From NCBI GenBank assembly GCA_037903355.1, contig JBAJFE010000014.1, positions 1,984,001 through 2,048,000 of the forward strand: a stretch of 64,000 nt of DNA, given 5' to 3'. This DNA is from Trichuris trichiura. Lineage: Eukaryota > Nematoda > Enoplea > Trichinellida > Trichuridae. The stretch's first letter is position 1. Every line of letters begins with the position of its first letter. Both the position numbers and the translations under genes were made by a program. Shown in pieces: positions 36,753 to 47,639 of this stretch. The notes beneath the pieces were generated by a model. It made no database searches and had not been told where the DNA came from. It worked only from the letters and a program-made list of their open reading frames with translations.

Positions 36753-38743
36753 CACAGCTTCTAGGCCACGACTCACTATTTTTTAAAAAAATACTTTGAA
36801 AGGGCCACCAGCAAATTCCTAAAGGATGAACAAAGCCATGATCAGTAACCTTAAACGGCCAGTGTTAATAATAAATATCACAACAAGAAATTACAAGTCA
36901 GTTTCAGGAACGATACAGTAACATTATTGTATACGTAGGTTTGTCAAGCTTTGCCTGCCGAACTTTTCGAAAGTACTGTAATGTTAACTAAGTATTAGAC
37001 ACGTGGTGTTCGCATTGACGGCGAAGCATTTTCGATTTTTGTAAGCACCGGTGACTCACTAAACAGCAAATTTGTTCACCTGTCCCAATCACTTTTCCGA
37101 ACACGGAGGTTCCGCCGCTGCCGTTGTAGCGGCCACTTAAACCACATTAACGTTTTTCCATATTCCGGGTTCTCCTGGCTACTTAATGCTCCTCGTTTGT
37201 CCTTCGACCAAGAAGCAGTTGTCTCTTGCTTTCGCATTTCTATGTACGTAGGCCTCTTCGTGCTTTCCTTTTATCCTTCAGCCATCCGTTAACTGGGGAA
37301 AGTGCAACGTTTTGACGCGAGTAACCTCCGACGACTATTCGACGCCAATCGACTGGTGTTTAACTCGCGCCGAAACGGCGTGTGCTACGTAGCTTTTACT
37401 TGAACGGAACAAAAGGGAGTGGCGAACAAGCCCTGATATAAACGAGAGATAAACTGCTTTTTGCCCAAAATATAAATGCGCAGCTCCAAGAAGTCAGCAA
37501 ACTATGAAATAAAGAAAAAAAGTTGCCCTTGTGTTTTCCTGATGGTACAGCGGTAGCGGCGAAATGCCCCGTACGCCCGCTGGTTTTTGCATTGATAATC
37601 TAACACGGACTGCTAACGATCTTATGAATGCCCGAATGATTTTCGCAGGAAAAAGTCTCTCTATTCCCTGGTTTAGAAAAGACTGGCCTGCCGCGGCGAT
37701 GCTAATGCGGTGAAAGTTCTCGCGGCAGCATGTATATTTTGAAATGTCTCCGCCGAAAAGGCGCGTACCCGAATATGCTCCTTTCATATTGTGATGATGA
37801 AATCACCACCATAAGTTAATTTGAACTGTTTCATGATATTAATAATGTGCACCATTTACTGAGCGCATGGCTATGAGCAAGAATAGTGCAACATACGTCC
37901 TGATGAACAGCAATCTTTACATTGTCCAATGCACAGCACAACGGCCCAAATATGATGACTTCCATAATGGTGACGAAACTCTACACCAAAACATCACTTC
38001 GTGCACAGTTCCTTATCCCCTTTATCTCTGTGTGACAGCTCGGACAAAAACCTAAAGCCACTTAGTTTCGCATCTGCTACCCAGTGATAGTCGTCGCTCT
38101 CTTGAAGTAAACATCCAGAGGCCTTGGTCTTGTCGCCGGCAAAAAAAACATGTGAAAGGTCACAACATCTGGCAAGGGTCAAATTCAGTGATCCCTTTTC
38201 AGTACTTAGGCCCACTGACTTGTGGGTTCCCCTCGCTATGTAGCTAAACGTTTATGTGGTCGTTTTACATGTTATTTGGTGCAAGTAATGCAGAAAACTA
38301 CTATTCATTTCTAATGAATGCTTAACATATTTACAATTTAACATAAAAATACATGGTTCGGAAAATAAACCTAAAACCTGTTAATACACAATTCTATTCT
38401 CCAAAGGCTTTAGTGAATTTGTAAAGTAAGCAATACCACCGGTAGAGTTGGTATTGGCGCAATAAGTTATGGGTGTTACAGCTTCACAATGCCTATTTTT
38501 CGGACAAGATTATTTACTAAACTTCGCGTGGATTTCAGCATTTTTCTGTCTTCATAGATTGAGAATGGAAATCAAAAACTTTCACCTATAAAGTAAAAGC
38601 TACGAAACCGCTCATAAAAAACATCCACAGTTAGATCTGCACAAGGAATAAGTCATATTATTTGTGCTCACGCTGTACACAATTTTACAGTTAAGCAGAA
38701 ATTTTGTATTGCCGTAAACCTTAGAAAGCACTGCGGCAAGATT
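36753..38743. other. Intergenic ABCF3 start to FPPS end
   Basis: No gene identified. Two unassigned frames: 37494-37787 (-) and 37994-38215 (-, with DKTKASGCLLQESDDYHW). The latter looks coding-like but begins at GTG and has no recognised relative. It includes the presumed promoter of ABCF3. Confidence 0.35.
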
Positions 38744-41700
38744 TCACTGTTTTCTTTGGTATAAACCCTCAATTAACGTAAGAAAAACTGAGCGAACGGC
38801 TGAACAAGCCAGGTCACTAATAAGAGCGGATATATCTTTCCTAAGCTCGCGTTCCAATTGGGAGTACTTTTCCTTCACTCCAAGTTTAGCGTAGATAGCT
38901 TTTACATGTTCAACATGGCTCCTCTTCTGAATGCCGTAATTGGCCTACAAAAGCAGTATACAACATTCCATAATAAACATCCAGTTTGTACCCAAAGATT
39001 ATTCCACTGACAGGAGTTAGGAGACAGCATCTCCAAAGCAGTGATCAACGGCCAAGTCACCCTGCCAGTTGCAATATCGCTGCAATCTTCATCTTCCTCT
39101 TTGTTGCCGCTATTGAAGCAATCAATGTAGTCGTCCTTAAAGAAAACATAAATGGGTGTTTCTGAACATTTTGAAGAACGCTATAGGCTAAATTTAGACT
39201 GCCTATAATAAAAAGAATATATATATACAGAACTATAACTGTAAAAATTTTATTACGGAAGTATTCCCGTTTAATGTGCTAAATAACTCCGGAGCTTTCG
39301 GGTCGACCGAGACCCGTCTTCAGCGGTTGTGAATTACGGATATCCGTAATTCACAACCGCTGAAGATGGGTCTTGGTCGACCTGAAAGCTCCGGAGTTAT
39401 TTAGCACATTAAACGGGAATACTTCCGTAATAAAACTTTTACATCATGAAAACATACGCTCCCGTACCAAGAAACCTTATTTTCAAGAACTATAACTATT
39501 ATTATAATACTGGGTCGCGTAAGAAGACAAAACTACGTATGCGTGTGTATATACATATGTGCATACGTAATTCTGTTTTCTTACGCGACCAAGTCTTTAT
39601 CCGCTTAGGCTGTGGGTACTTTACACAAATTATTGCTAAAATAGTAGCTTACTTAAGAAGTACAGCTTACCTGAACCTGATAATAAAACCCAAGCAGGCT
39701 GCATAAGCGAAACAGTCGATCATTCTGCTCATTGGGATTTACATCGGCCTAACAATTATGTACAGCAGAATTAGGGTAACCATTTGAGAGGATAACGTTA
39801 CAATAAGCACAGCAACCCTTGTTGGCAACCAAAAGGAATATCTGGCAGTTTTGTTCAATGCAAGGCATCTATACCACTCCAGAGTGCTGTTGCTGGCCGT
39901 CGCGCGAGAACAATCCATTTTCTGTCCAATTGCAGTCCAAAACAATGCCTGCCACGGAAAACAGTGAGTCAAATGCACATTCATTCGAAAAGATACAGCG
40001 TTGATCAGCAACAAGAGCATCTTGGGAAAAAATTAATTCGATTTCATTATAGAACTACGGCTGTCCGCTTTGTTGAAAAAAATAAAAAAAAATTAGGCTT
40101 TCGAGACTCCTAAGTGCTATCTTCAGGGCGACCTTCACTAACTGCTTTGCAAAGAGTTAGTTATTTTAGTAATTAGCTAATTAGCTCTCCCTCATACTGC
40201 TGACGACGGAACAAGAGCAGTTCCGAAACGTACGGTATTCACATTGTTCTGTATTTTCTCTCACAATTTGCTCATCCATTCGTTGGTAGGGCACTTTGAA
40301 GTTTACTTACAGATACATCCAACACGCCAAAGCCGTGAATCTGAAGATCTACTATGAAGTAATTAGCTTTAGCATAATTGTATCACAGTAGATCTTCAGA
40401 TTCACTGGTTTGGCCTGTTGGATTCCCGTGGCCCATCGTTCACTGCTTTACGACCAACGTCGTCCTAATCCAACAGGCCAAACCCGTGAATCAGAAGATC
40501 TACTATGAAACAATTCAAGCCTGTTAAAAGACATCCTGTCTTTCGATAGCATAATTGTATACGTTTTTATTCTAAAATTTTCGCGGGATTTTCTAACCCG
40601 TTGTTCATTAAGCGTTTATTTAACAAAACGTTAACGTTTTTTTAAATAAACGTTTAATGAACAACGGGTTAGAAAATCCAGCGAAAATTTTAGAATAAAA
40701 ATTTAAAAAACTCGTTACGAAGAAAGAAAAAAGAAAATTGTATACGTTTTCTCATCGGAACTTGTAAAAAACAGTTTTACTGTCGTCATGCAGAAAGCCA
40801 AATCTATGCCGTTCTTTTAGAGCTCTTCTGCCTCCCTCCTCAGCGAAATAAAAGTAGACTTTACCATCATTTTGCTGACAATGGAAGCAAAAGACTGTGG
40901 AAACCTAAGGATACGCTCACATTTTTACATCTAGACAAGGGATCGTTTTTCACTCGTTATTTACAGCGGGCACGTAATGAAGTCTGTGATTTTCAGGTTT
41001 TTCATTGCTGCACTAAACAGGTACATTCTATTTTTAGGAGACCTTGTTTCGTGAATGCAGGATGCCTACGCAACTTTGTTTCATGACGGCGCGTACGATC
41101 TTCTTTCATATTACCTTTTACTAACTCATATCTTGCACAAGTGATGCAAGCTTTTAAATAGAACTTAACAAACCGCTAAGAACAGTCGAGAAAAAGAGTA
41201 CACAAAATCACCTGTTGAAATTCTTGTTCCACCGCTGGAAGGGCAGGGTGAGTACCAAGAATATAAGAAGGAAGCATGAGGGCAGTAGCTTGCAGCAGTA
41301 GTCCATCGTTCACTGCTTTAAGACCAACGTCGTCCTAAACCACTAATTATGGCAGTGATACCAGTTACAGACAGCAAATTAATCATAAAATTATAAAAAC
41401 GAACCTTAAGAGCATTGTTATTAACGATGGGTTACCGTTATTAATAAATGCAAACCGTTCTTCGTATCTGCGGTGGAATGTGGGGAGAAGCTATTAAGGT
41501 TAAACAGAAATTTGTAGAAGTTCTATAATTTAACTTCAACTCTTCAGCTCAGTGTCCAAGGGAGACAAACTCGTACAGTATTTGGTGGCATTTGTTTTGA
41601 AATTGGTACAGACTCTAACGGAATCCATCATACAATAATGGAAACTTTCCCGCTGTCTAACTTACCCGAGGATACACTTTTATTGAATACGGAATGGATC

Positions 41701-42642
41701 AGCCGTGATCTGAAACTATAAATGAACCTTACAAACACATTTTGTACATAACGAGGTTGCCGTATTACTTGATGAAACTGTAAGACCCTGCTGCCAAACA
41801 TGCTGCACAGAACTTCGTACTTCATTGGAGATAAGTACAATTAGTCTTAGATTCTGAATGGCAAAAACAAGACAACAGTGGGACATCCCATCAAGACACA
41901 GGGACCGACGCAAGATCATAGGACTTGGTAGTTCTGCTTACAGTTGCGAAATCATGCCAATGCCACTAATAAAAATCTCAACCTGTGATTTACTACAAAA
42001 TTCCTAACGCTTCACCTAATTTCCGCGATTATAATGCTTTACTTTTACACATTCATAGGCACACCACACTTCAATTTATCCAACTCAACCGCTTTTGGGT
42101 TACAGTTATTGTGCCAAGGCGGAACGCAGTACAATTCGCTTGGGCAAGCTTGACATGACCTACGCTTCTGCGTAATTTCAAATTTGATTTAATCTTTCAG
42201 TCAGTGCTAAGTCGTTGCTTACCCTTCTATGCCAACAATAATGGTTTCGTCGTTTGATGGATTCATCCATTATGTCATCTTGAATTAATAAACCAGCGTG
42301 AAGCTTAATTTATATGGTTTATAATCAACGATCGAAGCAGACTTCCATACCAATTCTGTAGCCCAGCCCAATTGACTCGCTTGACTTCGCATTTCTGCAG
42401 AAGAGTTTGGACACAACGCCTCAAATATGGACAACAGGAGACTCCCTCTGATGAGCTTACCACCGAGCAAATTGTAGTCCAGCAGCTGCAAGCAACCTGT
42501 AGCATACTTTCGAAAGCTGAGCATTCTTTACTTCGCTTATTTCTTTCGTTAGAACGATGGTGTCGCTTTTGCATATATTTTCAATTATAACTTTTTTGAC
42601 AAGATTAAAACTACAAGCGATTGACGGCAATTTAACTGCCAT
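38744..42642 (-). CDS. Farnesyl-pyrophosphate-synthase-like prenyltransferase (8 exons)
   Basis: Trans-prenyltransferase of the mevalonate pathway; the family condenses IPP with DMAPP and GPP to FPP. Exons in coding order: 42532-42642, 42351-42485, 42223-42303, 41212-41334, 39802-39948, 39671-39748, 38992-39135, 38744-38944, all phase 0; 339 residues (human cytosolic form about 353). Visible: GGKLIRG near 43-49, first Asp-rich motif DDIMD (91-95) followed by KRR and CW, AIGQKMD (156-162), NKTARYSF (182-189), second motif DDYID (226-230), ANYG, and a basic end LYQRKQ. Oddities: residues four and five before the first motif are Leu and Gly, not the usual two Phe of animal FPPS. The conserved segment after the second motif is altered (DIATGRVTW), so the product chain length is uncertain. 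Start is the ATG at 42642; a TTTCAG 3' splice site at about 42677-42682, just upstream, could be a leader acceptor. Introns 3, 4 and 6 (888, 1263 and 535 bp) are large; introns 4 and 6 hold palindromic elements. Confidence 0.92.
39241..39485 (+). mobile_element. Palindromic hairpin element, family A, copy A4 (in FPPS intron 6)
   Basis: Arms mirror around 39339 (ACGGATATCCGT). Conserved blocks TTTATTACGGA, CCCGTTTAATG, CTCCGGAGCTTTCGGGTC and GACCCGTCTTCAGCGG are present. The tail runs from ATGAAAACATACGCTCCCGT to TTTTCAA. The 12-bp repeat AGAACTATAACT flanks it (39229-39240 and 39486-39497). It lies in the 535-bp intron 6 of the FPPS-like gene. Confidence 0.9.
39511..39591. repeat. Short perfect-ended hairpin (FPPS intron 6)
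   Basis: TGGGTCGCGTAAGAAGACAA pairs with its complement ending ACGCGACCA, leaving a small AT-rich centre (TATATACATA). It lies 14 bp past the target repeat of A4 and may be an independent MITE. Confidence 0.7.
40317..40509. repeat. Triplicated/inverted unit enclosing a copied FPPS exon-4 fragment
   Basis: A roughly 42-bp unit (core GTGAATCTGAAGATCTACTA) occurs directly at 40317-40358, inverted at 40387-40425 and directly again at 40467-40509. The two inner units form a hairpin whose loop (about 40433-40469) is a near-identical copy of the start of FPPS exon 4 with its 3' splice site (41303-41339). AGCATAATTGTAT also recurs at 40371 and 40549. It lies inside FPPS intron 4. Confidence 0.8.
40568..40735 (+). 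mobile_element. Palindromic element with A-rich tail, family C (in FPPS intron 4)
   Basis: Inverted arms 40568-40622 and 40643-40697 differ at few positions. A purine-rich tail (ATTTAAAAAACTCGTTACGA then AAGAAAGAAAAAAG) follows the second arm only. A 15-bp direct repeat, AATTGTATACGTTTT, flanks it at 40553-40567 and 40736-40750. Palindrome plus one-sided tail plus long target repeat is the same architecture as family A, with unrelated sequence. Confidence 0.85.
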
Positions 42643-45600
42643 GTCGGTCTGTTCCAATTCTTTCCTTTCAAGAACACTGAAATTCGATAGTGATGTATCA
42701 ACACGTCATAGCTCCACAGTTCAGTTTGAACAGTGAGCGCGAGTAGTAAATTTACGAACAAATTTGTTAACCAGCATACGGCGTCACTGTACCTACTAAC
42801 AGATGAGACAAAAAACTCAACATACGTATTTCACAGCATTTTATAATGCAAACAAATTTAACCAAACATTCTAACGCAAATCAATCCTGTTCACAATAAA
42901 AAACAAAGCAGAAGCTCCTGGTAACAGAGCATGATGACATTAGAAGCTTTTCGAAGCCCAAGCAGCTATCTCCGTTTGCTTTGTTGTGCTTTTCAAGTTT
43001 CAGAGCACAACAAGGTTTAACGCGCAAAAAGAATTAAATTAGTAGCTCACAATTACGAAACCCAACCTAACAAGCTGAATGCAGCAGGCTTTAACACTAC
43101 TCAAAACGTAAAACAGATGAAATTCAATGTGTGAAAAATAACAGTACAACAGATGCGCAGGTGAGATGAAAGTTACTCGCTCTATTCAACGTACAAAACA
43201 ACCTGAGAGCACTGACGCTCTAGTAATTCACAACTTTAATTTGACTTGGAACGCGTACTGTCAGAATAATTTATGCAGCTCTTACAATACAAAAATAACA
43301 CTTATCATAATTTGTGACACTCGCTGCAGGCTCAGATGTTGAGGTCTCTGTCCTGACTATATCACTAAGCTATTGCAGCAAGTAGTTCATGCGTTAATGT
43401 GGGTTTCAGTAAGGAATGTTTGTCCGTTGCGCAGGAAGTTCCTCCTGTTTCTCACGGTTGGTCTACACTTCCTATGCCTAAACTAAAACGAGTACGTATT
43501 CTGACAACACTGTCCAATTACTTCATAATGTAAACTTACCCTAAGTCAGTTATTTTTAAGGGAATGCTGGAAGGCTATGAGTTAGTTATATGGGACCGTA
43601 GGTTCTTGACCGTGGCGCAACCAGCGTCAGTCAGCACTTTTCCATGCCTACTGGATCAGATTAGTTCGAATGAAACCGTTTCATAACGCGATACGTTTCC
43701 ATCGCTATGCATTTAGTAAAGCTCATTCATTTCTTTACAATAAGCTTCCTTAACTGAAGAAAGGCATCTGTGGAAAGCAGTACACGGCTGACTGAAGGTT
43801 CCAGCTGGACATGCTTGTATGTGTTAAACATGTAACTCTTCGTAACTAATGCGTAAGTCTTCGTAGAAAAGATTTACTAACATTTGCACACTGAACCCGT
43901 TATTTAACAGACATGACTTTTCTTGAACGCGTATTAATCCTTTGAGACTCACGTCCCGTTACCTGCGAATCAAATAATCGGCTCGCATGCGTTTCTCATT
44001 CTCTGAAACGTAGCAACCACTTGAGCAAAGGGGACGCTTTTTCCAGAGCTTTCTAAGCTGCTCCGGTGTTATCCTGAGCTGAACGAACTTTCCCTGAAAG
44101 CTACTTAAAGAACTTTCATATTAATTAAACGATTGCACGTAATCAAAGTAAGAACGAATAGCGAATTAGCTTGTCTTCTTACTTTCGATCATTTGCATTA
44201 CTAGAGCGTTCAGGGGAGAAAATGATGCACTCTTTTGATGACCTGATGTCGCAAAATTGTTACCAACTAGAATCATTGAAAAGAATATCAATACGAATTG
44301 TTTACCAATAAGAAGCAGATATCACGTTTTAAATGAATCCAGGATAGTGCAGAAAAGTTTCTTCATGTAAATGAATTGAAAATGCTGCAGCCGATTCTTC
44401 AAGCTATTTGCTACTTAAATCATCTACGTCATTGTGTCAATCGTTAGTCACCAAATGAAATCGTAGAAGCCATTTATAGCTTGTCGGTTAGAGAACTGAG
44501 TAGGCGGCAAATGCTTCATGTTGAAAATAATTAAGGATAAGTACTGCTAACTCCTTCAACAACATTACGCCTTACACCAGTTAGGAATTGGAACTGTGCT
44601 TTTCTGCAGAAGATGCAACACTATTACGTCCCAAAAAACAGCATATCATGTGGGCAAGAATTTTGAAAAGGCCTTTTCAGGTTCAGAAGTTCTGACGCAG
44701 TCTGACGTCAATGCAGCAAACGTTATGTCTAACAACAGTAACAGGTCTTTTTGAAAACTTCAAGCAACTTTAAGCAGTTACATTGACGCCCATGGATGAT
44801 TAGGTTATTTTATAGAGGCCGCTTATTAATGAAGGACCTGCCTAAACTGGCTTTTCCGCTCCAGAGGGTCAGGCTATGGACTTTGCTTCAATCGCATGTA
44901 ACTTTTCCACAACGCTGCTGACTAGAAACAAATGCAATCTCTAAGCCAACTGGGTGTTCTCTTTCTTTTTGCACAGGTTGTATGCTGAATATCTCTTACT
45001 TAACCATTCCGCCTACAGGAATGTTTTCATTTTCTCTTCTCGAATTCAAGTTTAGTGCATGATAGACTGTGTGCTCCCAGAGTCTGGGTACGCAGTTAAA
45101 TCACTGCTGCCCTGAATCATTAGACGGAATGCGTGGGCAATGCGGCGAGACAGTCTGAAACTGATGGAATGAATCAACAATGAACCACTACATAAACTAG
45201 CAAACGGAGGTGCACAAAACAAGAGGTGCTAAATTTTTCATTGCTAGCTTGAAGTTCTTTCCGTTTCGTTGCAATGCCAGCAACGCTATACGCGCTCCAC
45301 GGAAGAGAGGTAAATTCAAAGATTCTAAGAAAAATTTCCATCGCGCTTCCTTCCACTTTGCTCCTTAATTTCCTGTTGAAATTACTAAACATTAATCTTA
45401 ATCCAAACTTGAACCACACCGGTTCTCTTAAATTAACCGTGAATCAAGAGAGGCGCGGAAGTATCTTTCAGCATTTTACTTTCTCGTTTCAGAACATCTG
45501 GAGCAAGAATTCCTTCGCGCCATCCAGATTTTTTCCTTTTCCTCATCAAGCGGGCATCATGTGATGACTGAGTGAAATGCTTCTTTATCATCTGGCCGGA

Positions 45601-46739
45601 AAAACATCAGCCAGTGTTTATGACTTTTGGAAATTGTTTAAACATTGGCAGCACCTTTCTTTCACTGCTGATAGGTTACCTAAGAGAATTGCGGACATCT
45701 GAGGTAGTCTTATTGGCAGTAAAAGATTGGAGCTAAGCAAAGCACCATGTACGCTTTCAATGAGAAACCAAAGCGTCTGTTTGCTTGTATCAATGCATGA
45801 TGGGTAAGTACTGAATTACTTTGTTGTAGCAGCGCAGAAGGTTAGGCAAAAGCGAACACAATTTACTGCCTTACATAAAACATATTTTGATACAAAAAGT
45901 GTCCTCCCGTAAGACGTTACAGGTTATCTACGAGGAACAATTGGTAAGTTATCTTCATTTTGCATAAGGCTAGGATTAAATTCTTGCGAATATTTTGTAT
46001 TTGGTTCTGTTTATGGAACATGGATAGCTAAATTTATTACAGCAATTCAAAACAACATGATTTAGACTTAGGATGTCGACAGCATGAAGAGAATGTTAGC
46101 TTTACGTCTTCATGAGGTCATAAGTCTATTTATTCATGTGAATGAGAAACGACGGAAATATAGCTGTAGCCTGCGTGTTCATGTAATCAGGGCTTTGTTA
46201 CCTTAGCTAATTTCCTTCGGGGAACGCTACACTTTTTCTGAGTGAAGCAAGTCTTCTAATGTCCGTGTGAGCAACAAAGGTAAAGATCACAGAGGCGCGA
46301 CTAGAAGACTGGCGTTAAAAACTTCCCTTGTACCAGCAAGAATTGCGAAAAATTAAAAACAGCGTTGCAGTAATAAAGTAGGTTTCAAGCTTTCGCAGAC
46401 TTCCTGGGTGATAACACTGTACGTAGCCGTTAGCTAGAAAGGTGAAACGTAATGCGAATATTGTAGCACTGACTTCCTTTCACAATTCGTTCTCTTGCTA
46501 AGTATTGGAGCAACAGAAAGGTAAATACGTTCTCTTTTATCCGTGTACTATGCGTCTAGCGTATAGGCATTTCATTTGTTTATTTTACGTGGTTACTGGA
46601 AACGTTGAAATCCTGCTGGTCAAAATAAACAACTTTCGAACTTTTGAATACGTATCGAAAGACACGTTCGCCAACAATGCAGAAAGGCTGTTTCTCTGAC
46701 GCAACGCATTAATAGTAATTTTCAAATTTAAATCGCATT
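42643..46739. other. Intergenic, gene-poor
   Basis: Upstream of the FPPS-like gene. No conserved coding sequence seen. A weak family A trace (ACGTCCCGTTACCTG ... CCAGAGCTTTC) lies at 43951-44056. The 96-codon frame at 45274-45564 (+) has no family resemblance. Confidence 0.4.
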
Positions 46740-47460
46740 TCCAGTGATTGGACGTGGCTAAGAAGAACGTACCTTTAAACGCTCCCAAAATAGTACGGAG
46801 GCTGCAGCAGCTTTTCAACGAGACTTGACGAAAAGTTTACTTGGCTCAAAAATAATATTTATCTGTTCGGCAACCGGAAGTCACCAGATGAATGGCGCAC
46901 TAGCTTGGCCAACCATATTCGTAAAAATGGGTAAAACCATTTGGTTGAATTTTTTAATTCTAAGTAAGAGGAAATTAGCCATTGTAATATCAGCCAGGTC
47001 TGCTTTTGCCGAAAAATTTGAACACTACTAATTCTAAAATTGTCTTCCGGAATTTGACCACTATATCTCAATTGATGCACCAGTTTTAAGGTAACGTTCT
47101 CAATGCAAAACATTTGTATTCACTTGAAGAAAGAAGACTTTTGAGAAAAGAGATCACTTTGCACGAAACTATTAATGTTATTCAGAAAAAGTCGTCCGCA
47201 AGCACAGCACTTTTATTGTTTCATCGCTTGCAGGCGTTCTATTTTTTAACGTCATTTCAGCAATAGGAATGGCCAAACTGGAATTTAAAGGATATTTTAA
47301 TAAAAGTCCACCATGCTCTAGGAAGGATGGGAATGGAGAAGCCGTTCGTACTAAGGAACTTCGTAAAGTGGAGAAGAAATTCCTGTTGCCTAACGCGGCA
47401 AACGAATTTGAGGCGACTAAGGCCTGGAAAATAACTATTCAGCAATGTCAGTGACAGGAA
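46740..47460 (+). pseudogene. Coding-like remnant, perhaps LINE polymerase
   Basis: Two coding-like stretches lie on the plus strand in different frames. About 46.80-46.93 kb reads LDEKFTWLKNNIYLFGNRKS. About 47.08-47.24 kb reads LEERRLLRKEITLHETINVI, reminiscent of the segment before the RT domain of L1-like LINEs (ITLEEIEKAI). The rest of the region to 47.46 kb stays open in one frame but shows no RT motif. I could not confirm a family; it may be a decayed LINE or an unrelated pseudogene. It lies next to Tigger copy T2. Confidence 0.22.
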
Positions 47461-47639
47461 ATGGAACATGAAATCTAGACGATGACTTTGGCTTACTGAA
47501 AACGTCACTTGTTTGTATTCAAAGGTTCGTAAACGCTAGAAGTAGCGCGAGTGCATTGTCTTTTCGGGTAATATAACTAGGAAGGTGCAGAACAGAAGAT
47601 TGAGACTGCAGAAAGGCATGAAGTTTATGTATTTGTACG

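Noticed and set aside
37540..37620. Structured GC-rich segment that might be a small RNA
   Set aside because: No cloverleaf or known ncRNA motif could be drawn on either strand.
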